From NCBI GenBank assembly GCA_937895305.1, contig CALAXS010000387.1, positions 1-16,947 of the forward strand: a stretch of DNA of 16,947 bases. The letters are read 5' to 3'. Position 1 is the first letter of the stretch. Each line of letters begins with the position of its first letter. The notes beneath the pieces are model-generated. The model ran no database searches. It was not told the DNA's origin and saw nothing but the letters and a program-made list of their open reading frames with translations. Shown piece after piece: positions 1 to 6,156 of this stretch. This DNA comes from an uncultured bacterium (lineage in GTDB: Bacteria; Hydrogenedentota; Hydrogenedentia; Hydrogenedentales; JAEUWI01). A program made the position numbers and the translations under genes.

Positions 1-22
1 CAGGAATAGCGGACCGTTTCAT
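1..22 (-). CDS. 5' end of an unidentified gene, cut by the window edge
   Basis: Read on the minus strand, an ATG at 22-20 begins the peptide MKRSAIP before the sequence ends. It is preceded by AGGAG seven bases upstream (positions 30-34 on the plus strand read CTCCT), a strong Shine-Dalgarno at normal spacing. This makes a real gene start likely, although only seven residues are visible. The Met-Lys-Arg opening would fit a signal peptide, but that is only a guess. The gene would be divergent from msrA and share the 1-207 intergenic region with it. No function can be assigned. Confidence 0.5.
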
Positions 23-40
23 GACTAGACTCCTAATAGT

Positions 41-69
41 TGTAAGTTACTTAAATTATTTAACTTACA
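41..69. promoter_or_regulatory. 9-bp inverted repeat between divergent genes
   Basis: The arms TGTAAGTTA (41-49) and TAACTTACA (61-69) are perfect complements separated by an AT-rich 11-base spacer. The element lies just upstream of the Shine-Dalgarno of the edge gene and about 140 bases upstream of msrA. This is where an operator for the minus-strand gene, or for both genes, would sit. The symmetry is seen directly. Regulator binding is inferred, and no known operator is recognised. Confidence 0.35.
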
Positions 70-120
70 CCACATAGCAGGTCGATGCTTCTTACACGCA
101 CAGTACCTGTTGCTACGCGA

Positions 121-129
121 TGTTATACT
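121..129 (+). promoter_or_regulatory. Candidate extended -10 promoter for msrA
   Basis: TGTTATACT fits an extended -10 element (TG-N-TATACT, 5/6 to TATAAT). No good -35 hexamer lies 17 bases upstream, as is tolerated for extended -10 promoters. Transcription would start near 136 and leave a leader of about 70 bases. That leader contains a small hairpin, GTTAC/GTAAC, at 173-187, just before the Shine-Dalgarno GGGAG. The same nonamer occurs upstream of the NAD kinase-like gene. Confidence 0.4.
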
Positions 130-207
130 ATGCCGATTGGGTATTGATTGAATAAAAAACACCCCGACATGCGTTACTAGAGGTAACTATAGCAGGGAGT
201 TAGAAAA

Positions 208-696
208 ATGTCGAATGAAAAAGCCACTTTTGGCGCAGGATGCTTCTGGGGTGTGGAGCTGCGCTTCCGTCAATTGCCCGGGGTGCTGGACGCTGCTGTA
301 GGGTATATGGGCGGAACGCTGGACCAGCCCCGCTATGAAGATGTGTGTACCGGGACGACGATGCACGCCGAGGTAGTGCAGGTGGAATTTGACCCGACGC
401 AAATAAGTTTTGAGGCCCTGGTCGAATTCTTTTGGGTGAACCATGACCCGACACAACACAATCGGCAGGGGCCGGATGTGGGCACCCAATATCGCTCCGT
501 CATTTTTTACCACGATGACGAACAGCACACCATAGCGGAGGCATCAAAGAGGGCCTGGGATGCCAGCGGGAAACTACCCGCACCAATCGCGACGACACTG
601 GAACCTGCGGGTACCTTCTGGCGGGCGGAGGAATATCACCAACGTTACCTGGAACGGCGCGGGCTGGGCGGGTGTTCAATCCAGGGCAGCACTTGA
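208..696 (+). CDS. msrA: Peptide-methionine (S)-S-oxide reductase MsrA
   Basis: MsrA reduces methionine-S-sulfoxide in proteins and free methionine, usually with thioredoxin as electron donor. The 162-residue product carries the signature GCFWG with catalytic Cys12 near the N-terminus. It also has the family blocks VGYMGG, FWVNHDPTQ (ending in NRQ) and GPDVGTQYRS, which line the active site. The length is that of the compact cytoplasmic form, and no signal peptide is visible. Cys47 and Cys156 (in the C-terminal GGCSIQGST) are the other cysteines; Cys156 is a plausible resolving residue. The usual TGHAE block reads TTMHAE here. The ATG start follows GGGAG at suitable spacing. The gene is probably transcribed alone or with the following lipoprotein gene, 62 bases downstream. 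The family call is secure. Confidence 0.95.
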   Translation: MSNEKATFGAGCFWGVELRFRQLPGVLDAAVGYMGGTLDQPRYEDVCTGTTMHAEVVQVEFDPTQISFEALVEFFWVNHDPTQHNRQGPDVGTQYRSVIFYHDDEQHTIAEASKRAWDASGKLPAPIATTLEPAGTFWRAEEYHQRYLERRGLGGCSIQGST

Positions 697-721
697 ACTT
701 TTGGTGTGGACCTACCAGAAT
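693..721 (+). promoter_or_regulatory. Weak candidate sigma70 promoter before the 338-residue lipoprotein
   Basis: TTGAAC (693-698) and CAGAAT (716-721) are separated by exactly 17 bases. Each matches consensus at four of six positions. The element overlaps the end of msrA and lies 37 bases before the lipoprotein ATG. It could let the lipoprotein be expressed independently of msrA. Read-through from msrA is an equally good explanation. Confidence 0.3.
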
Positions 722-758
722 AGTGCTCTAATCCTGTAAGCAAGCCGGGGGTTGAACC

Positions 759-1775
759 ATGACACGCATTACCAAGAGCCTGAGCCATGGACTATTGATC
801 CTTGTGCTGGTGTCTGTGGCGGGGTGTCGTCTGCCCCAACGATTTCAACCTGCCCCGGAAGAGAATGCTCCACCCGCAGGGCCCCACACGGTTCCTGTGA
901 TGTCTACGGAAGAAGTTCTGGAACCGACTGCAATACGACCGACCCCCACGCCCATAGCGACGGCACAGAAAGTTGAGGACACACCGCCAGCGACCGCTCC
1001 GCCAGCAGCGTCTTCGGCCGACGGTTGGGATGCGATTCGAGTGGGCATGACCCAGGCGGAAGTGGAGGCGCATATTGGTATAGCCAATGCCGAAATTTCC
1101 CGTGGTTCCCATAGCGTGGTCTATCGCTGGGATAATGTAGAGAAAAATGCCACCGGACTGGGCAAGTTCAAGGATGCTAAACTGATTCTGTGGCGGGTAC
1201 GCGACAAGCCCAGGGCGGCAGAACCCATAGTAGCCCCCACGCCCGTTGTCGCTGGGGCGTACCCTGAAAACGAAGTTCTACCTGACCCGGTAGTCCAACG
1301 AGAAAGAACCGAAACGCGTTCAAGAGCAGGGGAAAGCATAGTGCCACTTCCACCACGTCGCAAGGTCAGTATTGCCGGTTCTTCCCGTAGAGAACGCCGT
1401 ATGGAAAAGTCCGGGGCGAGCAATCAGTCGGGGGCCTATCAGCCCAAGGTGCGTCTGCCTGAGTTCACCTACGGCTTGCAGGATGGCAGCTACATCTTCA
1501 GGATTCTGAATAATGGAGAGAGTACAGCACAAGTGGGACTGCGTAGCGGGAAAGAGGGCAAAGACCTCTCTGTTGCCTCAGGCGAGGAAGTGTCCATTCG
1601 GGTACAAAGGGGTGATTTTAATTTTTATTACATCTTCGATGGCGTACCCTATACCCGCTATGAAACCAGCCGGATTGAACTGGACGGGGACACGGCTATC
1701 GTGCAGGATATTACACTACAAGAGAAGGGGTATGTACTGGGTGGCGTGGAACAAGAAGCGAAAGCGACAAATTAG
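759..1775 (+). CDS. Lipoprotein with BamE/SmpA-like domain and C-terminal beta domain
   Basis: The N-terminus is a lipoprotein signal: basic start, hydrophobic stretch (residues 11-20) and lipobox V-A-G-C with the lipidated Cys at 23. Residues 30-87 are a Pro/Ala/Thr-rich tether. Residues 88-148 resemble the small BamE/SmpA fold, with GMTQAEVEAHIG followed by an aromatic strand around VVYRWDN. A second low-complexity basic/proline linker spans about 150-232. It leads to a probable beta-sandwich (233-325) containing TYGLQDGSYIFRILNNG. I do not recognise the C-terminal domain. The protein is far longer than BamE (about 110 residues), so it is not a simple orthologue. The start is ATG after GCCGGGGG. 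An outer-membrane-anchored scaffolding or assembly role is inferred only. The stop lies three bases from the stop of the convergent glycosyltransferase gene. Confidence 0.75.
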   Translation: MTRITKSLSHGLLILVLVSVAGCRLPQRFQPAPEENAPPAGPHTVPVMSTEEVLEPTAIRPTPTPIATAQKVEDTPPATAPPAASSADGWDAIRVGMTQAEVEAHIGIANAEISRGSHSVVYRWDNVEKNATGLGKFKDAKLILWRVRDKPRAAEPIVAPTPVVAGAYPENEVLPDPVVQRERTETRSRAGESIVPLPPRRKVSIAGSSRRERRMEKSGASNQSGAYQPKVRLPEFTYGLQDGSYIFRILNNGESTAQVGLRSGKEGKDLSVASGEEVSIRVQRGDFNFYYIFDGVPYTRYETSRIELDGDTAIVQDITLQEKGYVLGGVEQEAKATN

Positions 1776-1778
1776 GAA

Positions 1779-3326
1779 TCAGCCGAAATATTTCTTTCCT
1801 TGCCAGATAGGGTCAAAGGGCACCTTAAGCCCGCGACACAGGTAAAGGGTTAGCCCGTTTTCGAATGCCATGGCAAAGGGATGATTGGTCACACCAAGGG
1901 CTTCTACGCTTTCAAAACTATTCTTCAGCTCTTCGCCGCTATAAGACAGAATCAAGACCACCTCGCCCTTTGCATCCGTGTCTGCCCAATAGAAGTAATT
2001 GTTATGGCCGCAGAGAACCTGGGGTAGTCCTTCACTGGCACCATAGAAATTGATGGCCCCCGCCTCGCCATAGTTATTGACCATAATTTCACACAGGACC
2101 TGCTCTGCCGGGGGCAATGCTTTATAGGCCTGGATAACCATTTGTGCCATTTCAGGCCACCCGAAACGATCCGCCAGGTGCTGGGGCATGGGTGTGCGTT
2201 CATGACCTACTTCCGCAGGCGCAGCAGTGATACCGATGGTTTCCTGATAACGAAGGAAGTCGGCCGGGGGCAATAAAGGTACGGCATAGGGCGCCAAGAG
2301 TCCCCCCCCCACAATGAGTATGCCTGTATAAAGGGGCATGGAAACTTTGCGCCAACCGGAAGTGCCGTGAAGACCCCGTTCAAAGGCGACCGCGCCCAGT
2401 GCGAAAATCATGGGGAATGCCGGGGCGAGGTAGTAGGCCTTGGCACTGGTACTGAGAAAGACAACCAGCACCGTCAGAAAAATAAGGGCCAGTAACCGGA
2501 ATCTACGTCCGTGGGTAGAGACAAAGGCATACACCAGTCCGGTGATCCAGAGTGGTGCAGTAAAGGGATGGAGCAGGAGGAGCTGTTCTTTCATAAAGTC
2601 CAGCGGCGGCATCTTCACATTTTTATTGAGTGTGGCATTACGCATGAATTCGAGGGTGGCCCAGTCGTGGGTAATCTGCCAGATAAGGTGGGGCAAGAAA
2701 ATCAGCACGGCAATGGCCCCGCCGAGATGCAGGTGTTTGTCACGATAATGCTTGCGTTGGGGTGTGAGCAGGAGAGCGACCACGAGACCGATGCCAAAAA
2801 AGGCCACGCTGATCTTGTTCTGCAGGCCCAGCCCCGCAACCAGACCAAAGTAGAGCCACAGTTTCGGGTTGTCCTCCTGAATGATACGCACGAGTACATA
2901 AGCACCCAGGGTCCAGAAAAACTGGTCGAATGGATTCATGGAAAAGAAGGAACCCATAACCATATATATGGGCGCGATGAACACAGCCAGACATGCGAGG
3001 GTCTGGGCCCAACGCTTACCCCCCATATCACGGACCATCATCCCGGTAATGAAAATGGTAGCAGCACCAATGAGCATGGTTGGGAAACGAATGGCCAGCA
3101 TGGAATCGCCGAGCAAACCACGAAATACCCAGAGAATGAATATTGATAGGGGGGGGTGGTCCACATAGCCCCAGTCCAGGTGATTAGCGCAATCGAGATA
3201 ATAGAACTCATCCCGAAAGATTCCATATTTACCCGTACTGGCAAGGTGAAAAATAACTTTGGCCAAGGCAAAGATGGCGGGTATCTTTAAATCAACCCGC
3301 GCTGTATCCGTCTGTTCTGTGCTCAT
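1779..3326 (-). CDS. GT39/PMT_2-type membrane glycosyltransferase
   Basis: This 515-residue polytopic protein belongs to the GT-C group that includes protein O-mannosyltransferases and ArnT. These enzymes move a sugar from a polyprenyl-phosphate donor to an acceptor on the periplasmic face. The first external loop has the acidic motif FRDEFYYLDCANHLDWGYVD followed by HPPL (residues 38-60); Asp39/Glu40 are the expected catalytic acids. About ten hydrophobic segments follow to roughly residue 350. A periplasmic C-terminal domain contains NNYGEAGAINFYG and GHNNYFYW, blocks typical of bacterial members. The ATG is preceded by GGGAG at eight bases. It lies 44 bases downstream of the Nudix gene on the same strand, probably in one operon. 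The acceptor (lipid A, protein or glycolipid) cannot be told from sequence. Confidence 0.85.
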   Translation of the reverse strand: MSTEQTDTARVDLKIPAIFALAKVIFHLASTGKYGIFRDEFYYLDCANHLDWGYVDHPPLSIFILWVFRGLLGDSMLAIRFPTMLIGAATIFITGMMVRDMGGKRWAQTLACLAVFIAPIYMVMGSFFSMNPFDQFFWTLGAYVLVRIIQEDNPKLWLYFGLVAGLGLQNKISVAFFGIGLVVALLLTPQRKHYRDKHLHLGGAIAVLIFLPHLIWQITHDWATLEFMRNATLNKNVKMPPLDFMKEQLLLLHPFTAPLWITGLVYAFVSTHGRRFRLLALIFLTVLVVFLSTSAKAYYLAPAFPMIFALGAVAFERGLHGTSGWRKVSMPLYTGILIVGGGLLAPYAVPLLPPADFLRYQETIGITAAPAEVGHERTPMPQHLADRFGWPEMAQMVIQAYKALPPAEQVLCEIMVNNYGEAGAINFYGASEGLPQVLCGHNNYFYWADTDAKGEVVLILSYSGEELKNSFESVEALGVTNHPFAMAFENGLTLYLCRGLKVPFDPIWQGKKYFG

Positions 3327-3370
3327 GATGCTATCTCCCGTCTATGGGATATCGACAATGCACGAAGGGT

Positions 3371-3886
3371 TTACATGAAGCCCTTTTTTCGACCCTTGGG
3401 ATTTTGACGATTAATCACCCGATCGGTGATGGCCTTGCGCTCCCGCTGAAGCATGCGCTTCTCGTCGGGCCAGAACATGTCCGGCAGCTCATCGAGGCGG
3501 AACCAGCCAAAGTCGAAGTGGTGTTCCTTGTCGAGGATTTCCCCTTCCAATTGTTCGGTGTAATAAAGACCATAATGGTTGATAGACCAATAGATTTTCT
3601 TGTCGCTGTAGCGTTCCAGCGTTTTAAGCTCCGTCAGGTGCTCGATTTCGGTCAGCCCCGCTTCTTCCTCAATCTCGCGCCGTGCACCTGTCTCTATGTC
3701 TTCCCCATCCTCGATGCCACCCTTGGGCAGGACATAGCCCTCCAGGATTTCGTCACTGGAAATTTCACGAATCAGGGCCAGCATGATATTGCCCTTATCA
3801 ATACGTACTACCACACCCCCGGCACTGTGCCGTTCATCCAGGTCCTCACCCCGCGTATACCAACTATCATCCACCGGACCTATCAT
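3371..3886 (-). CDS. Nudix hydrolase
   Basis: Nudix enzymes hydrolyse nucleoside diphosphates linked to another moiety, using a metal held by the Nudix box. The full signature GX5EX7REUXEEXGU is present at residues 56-78, ending in REIEEEAGL, with metal-binding Glu74/Glu75. The fold is preceded by HSAGGVVVR and followed by FGWFRLDELPD and a basic tail (GRKKGFM). I chose the ATG at 3886, giving 171 residues, because GGAGG sits nine bases before it. A GTG start at 3946 is open but has no comparable ribosome site. The substrate is not predictable; MutT-like or diadenosine-polyphosphatase-like activities are both possible. The gene precedes the GT39 gene and is divergent from a lipoprotein gene, sharing a 170-base promoter region. 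Confidence 0.9.
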   Translation of the reverse strand: MIGPVDDSWYTRGEDLDERHSAGGVVVRIDKGNIMLALIREISSDEILEGYVLPKGGIEDGEDIETGARREIEEEAGLTEIEHLTELKTLERYSDKKIYWSINHYGLYYTEQLEGEILDKEHHFDFGWFRLDELPDMFWPDEKRMLQRERKAITDRVINRQNPKGRKKGFM

Positions 3887-3968
3887 AGGCTTGTTCCTCC
3901 GCTGTAACCGAAACCCTGGCATGCCCCTCTCACAGGGTACAGGCACAAGTGTAGCACAGCGGATCTGA

Positions 3969-3980
3969 ACTATCGATAGT
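3969..3980. promoter_or_regulatory. Perfect 12-bp palindrome, candidate operator
   Basis: ACTATCGATAGT is a perfect 12-bp palindrome in the divergent Nudix/lipoprotein intergenic region. It ends three bases before the -35 hexamer of the strong plus-strand promoter at 3984. It also overlaps a weaker minus-strand candidate (TCGATA, 17 bases, TACACT) for the Nudix gene. Placement suits a dimeric regulator acting on both directions, but no known operator is recognised. Confidence 0.4.
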
Positions 3981-3983
3981 GGG

Positions 3984-4012
3984 TCGACATTGGGTCCAAA
4001 GGAGCGTAGAAT
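3984..4012 (+). promoter_or_regulatory. Good sigma70-type promoter for the DUF1318-like lipoprotein
   Basis: TCGACA (3984-3989, 5/6 to TTGACA) and TAGAAT (4007-4012, 5/6 to TATAAT) are separated by 17 bases. The expected start near 4019 would leave a leader of about 38 bases ending in AAGGAG before the ATG at 4057. Confidence 0.6.
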
Positions 4013-4056
4013 AGACGCGGATATGCTTCCAGTTCCATTGTGCAGAAGGAGTTGTT

Positions 4057-4650
4057 ATGAATTGCGTCAGAAGTCTGGGTACGGTATTGCTTTTGCTGGC
4101 CTTATCGGGATGTGTGTCCACAGGGGGATCTTCGGCCCCGGAAGTCAGTAAGCAGGATCTTGGCCCGGTACGTACACAGATTGAGGGACTGGCCCAGCTT
4201 GCAGCAGAAGTAAATGGAGCCTTGCCTGATGGCATGGATGAAGCCATGGCGACTGAGTTGACCGCTATGCAGGCGCGACTACCAGTGGTTGGTCCATTGA
4301 AGGCGCAGGGGTGTATCGGAGAATCGAATCGGGGCTATTTGAGGTTACAGGATTCGCAGATACTGGAAGATAAAGAGGTGAAGAACGAGGCGCAGAAGAT
4401 TCTGGCGGCGGAAAATAAAAGTCGAAAAGCACTCTATCGCCAGGTGACTGAAATGAACAAGGCTTCGGTGGGACTCACGGTGACTATGGTAGAGGGACTC
4501 TTTGCACTGGAACGGCTGAAACGGACCCCCAATGGGGGGATGGTGCAGTTGCCGAAAAAGGGCGCTTTGCTGGATGAAGCCCTGGCATTGGAACGGGTGA
4601 AAGCGCTGGGTGCAGATGCCGTGGCGGAGGCGTGGGTCGCGCTGCCCTAA
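4057..4650 (+). CDS. Lipoprotein resembling the DUF1318/YdbL family
   Basis: The 197-residue product starts with a lipoprotein signal whose lipobox is L-S-G-C, Cys19. The mature part is mostly helical and polar. Residues 85-165 resemble DUF1318 (YdbL): GCIGESNRGYL, then AENKSRKALYRQV, then a region ending in a glycine-containing GGMVQLPKKG. In other bacteria YdbL-like proteins often sit with other envelope genes and have no firm biochemical role. The resemblance is from motif memory and the remote part is uncertain. The ATG follows AAGGAG at five bases and the gene has its own good promoter at 3984-4012. Its TAA stop overlaps the TAG stop of the convergent HAD gene, so the transcripts must overlap or terminate inside coding sequence. 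Confidence 0.7.
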   Translation: MNCVRSLGTVLLLLALSGCVSTGGSSAPEVSKQDLGPVRTQIEGLAQLAAEVNGALPDGMDEAMATELTAMQARLPVVGPLKAQGCIGESNRGYLRLQDSQILEDKEVKNEAQKILAAENKSRKALYRQVTEMNKASVGLTVTMVEGLFALERLKRTPNGGMVQLPKKGALLDEALALERVKALGADAVAEAWVALP

Positions 4651-5279
4651 TTTTCTCTGGGCGCAAGCAATAACTTGCGCAGTTCTTTTTGATCCTGCAC
4701 CAGATGATCCGGATCCCCTTCGAGGAGCGTGCTTTCACTGTGCCAGCCCCAGGTCACCCCGATAGTCCGGGCCCCCGCACTGTTTCCCTCCAGCATGTCA
4801 CCCTTGGTATCGCCAATGTACCAGGGCGTATGGCCACGGTACCTTTTGCGTACCTTCTTTATTTTCTTTACCTTGCTGGACTCTTTGTCTGCACCCAGCA
4901 CATCACATACCCCTTCAATCCCGAACCGGTCGAGTGCAGCTTCCACGGCCTCCGTGGTGTTGGAGGTGATGATGTACAGCGGGTGTTCCCTGGCCAGACG
5001 GTTGATGAGCTTGGGCATCCCGGGAAAGGGTTCAATATTCATACTGGCTTCAGCGATTTGGGGCGCAAAGGTCTTACCCAGTTTTTTGAGTTTCCAGACT
5101 GGGAAGCCTTCTTTGATCAGTTGCGCGATGACATTGCCCTCAAACAGCTTGAGCAGGGCATCCCGTGAATCAAGCTTTTTATAGCCCAATGACCGCACAG
5201 CAGCCGAAAACTCGACGTAAAAAACATCAAGCGAATCGGCGATAACACCATCGAAGTCGAACATGAAAACGCGGGGCAT
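4647..5279 (-). CDS. HAD-superfamily hydrolase (phosphoglycolate phosphatase-like)
   Basis: HAD subfamily I phosphatases use a phospho-aspartate intermediate. All four motifs are visible in this 210-residue protein. Motif I is FDFDGVIADS with nucleophile Asp8 and acid/base Asp10. Motif II is IITSNT (Ser106). Motif III is a lysine in KESSKVKK (about 136-139). Motif IV is IGDTKGDM with Asp157/Asp161. The helical cap lies between motifs I and II, as in Gph/PGMB-type enzymes. No signal peptide or membrane segment is seen, so it is cytoplasmic. Start ATG with AAGGAAG upstream. Substrate unknown; phosphoglycolate, sugar phosphates or nucleotides are all possible. It is divergent from the NAD kinase-like gene and overlaps the DUF1318-like gene at its 3' end. 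Confidence 0.88.
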   Translation of the reverse strand: MPRVFMFDFDGVIADSLDVFYVEFSAAVRSLGYKKLDSRDALLKLFEGNVIAQLIKEGFPVWKLKKLGKTFAPQIAEASMNIEPFPGMPKLINRLAREHPLYIITSNTTEAVEAALDRFGIEGVCDVLGADKESSKVKKIKKVRKRYRGHTPWYIGDTKGDMLEGNSAGARTIGVTWGWHSESTLLEGDPDHLVQDQKELRKLLLAPREN

Positions 5280-5364
5280 GGAACTTCCTTATAGACAGGG
5301 ACACAGGCCCCATTTTATCGCGAATCCACATAGTGGAGCAAGGAACCATTCAGTGCGGTTGCCG

Positions 5365-5373
5365 TGTTATACT
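5365..5373 (+). promoter_or_regulatory. Candidate extended -10 promoter for the NAD kinase-like gene
   Basis: TGTTATACT is an extended -10 element (TG-N-TATACT), identical to the nonamer at 121-129 upstream of msrA. It lies 27 bases before the chosen ATG at 5401. No convincing -35 is seen. The short leader would still hold the Shine-Dalgarno AGGAAA. Confidence 0.4.
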
Positions 5374-5400
5374 GTGGCCCGACCCGGACAGGAAATCGCT

Positions 5401-6156
5401 ATGACCACTTCGACAGAACCTATACGCTTGATGCTTTTCGGTGCAGCAGCCGCGGAATTGATACCCCTTATCGAAGAATTTCCACACCTGCATCAAGTGG
5501 AGGAGAACCCGGATATCGTGGTGTGTTTTGGCGGGGACGGCACCTTGTTGGCCGCTGAATTGCAGTATCCCGGCGTGCCGAAAGTACCCATTCTGAACAG
5601 TCAGCGGGGCCATCGTTGTATTCCCCACCCGAAAGAAGATGTTATCCGGGGGCTGGCGGAAGGGGCCTTAACGCAAAATACCTACATGAAGCTGGAAGGG
5701 ACGGTGGCCCGGCTCGGCAGAGATGCACCTGTTTTTCAAGCTATGGCCCTGAACGAGTTTTCGGTACACATGGGCCGCATTAACAGCGCGGTACGTTTCC
5801 GGCTCTGGCTGAATGGCGAGCCCTATGACCGGGGTGTGGAAGTGCTGGGCGATGGCTTCGTGATTTGCACGCCTTTCGGGAGTACCGCTTATTTCAACCA
5901 GATTACCCGGGGCTATTTCACACGGGGTATGGGCATCGCTTTTAAGGCGACCAGTGAACACACAGACCATCTGGTGCTGCCGCCTGAAACGGAAATGCGG
6001 GTACTCATCACCCGTGGACCGGCCGTGCTGGCCTTTGACAGTTCCCTGGATTATCACACCATGGAAGAGGGGGACGAGCTGGTGGTGCGGCAACACGCAG
6101 AAGGGGCTACGATTCTGACGTGTGACCCGGTCAAGCGACTGGACGAACCCTTCTAG
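5401..6156 (+). CDS. nadK: NAD kinase-like (ATP-NAD kinase family), short and divergent
   Basis: NAD kinase phosphorylates NAD to NADP, the only known route to NADP. Diagnostic motifs are present: FGGDGTLLAAEL with catalytic Asp46, LNEFSV (Asn118/Glu119, NAD contact) and GDGFVICTPFGSTAY (150-164), followed by a C-terminal beta-rich part. At 251 residues it is at the short end for the family. The segment after GGDGT reads ILNSQRGHRC, where most bacterial enzymes have a GxLGFL block, so this is a divergent branch. I chose ATG 5401 because AGGAAA lies just upstream and the extended -10 element would fall inside any longer reading frame. The frame is open from 5263, but those residues look non-coding. 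The TAG stop overlaps the stop of the convergent coiled-coil gene. Confidence 0.8.
   Translation: MTTSTEPIRLMLFGAAAAELIPLIEEFPHLHQVEENPDIVVCFGGDGTLLAAELQYPGVPKVPILNSQRGHRCIPHPKEDVIRGLAEGALTQNTYMKLEGTVARLGRDAPVFQAMALNEFSVHMGRINSAVRFRLWLNGEPYDRGVEVLGDGFVICTPFGSTAYFNQITRGYFTRGMGIAFKATSEHTDHLVLPPETEMRVLITRGPAVLAFDSSLDYHTMEEGDELVVRQHAEGATILTCDPVKRLDEPF

Noticed and set aside
2511..3146. 211-codon plus-strand open frame
   Set aside because: Antisense to the GT39 gene. The composition is His/Gly/Glu-rich with no motif.
3344..3907. 187-codon plus-strand open frame
   Set aside because: Antisense shadow of the Nudix gene, whose complete Nudix box and Shine-Dalgarno are decisive.
3887..3946. Longer Nudix gene from a GTG at 3946
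   Set aside because: The downstream ATG at 3886 has GGAGG at nine bases. The extension is not needed for the Nudix fold.
5263..5400. N-terminal extension of the NAD kinase-like gene
   Set aside because: The extra residues look non-coding, overlap the HAD gene start and the likely promoter, and lack a Shine-Dalgarno. ATG 5401 has one.
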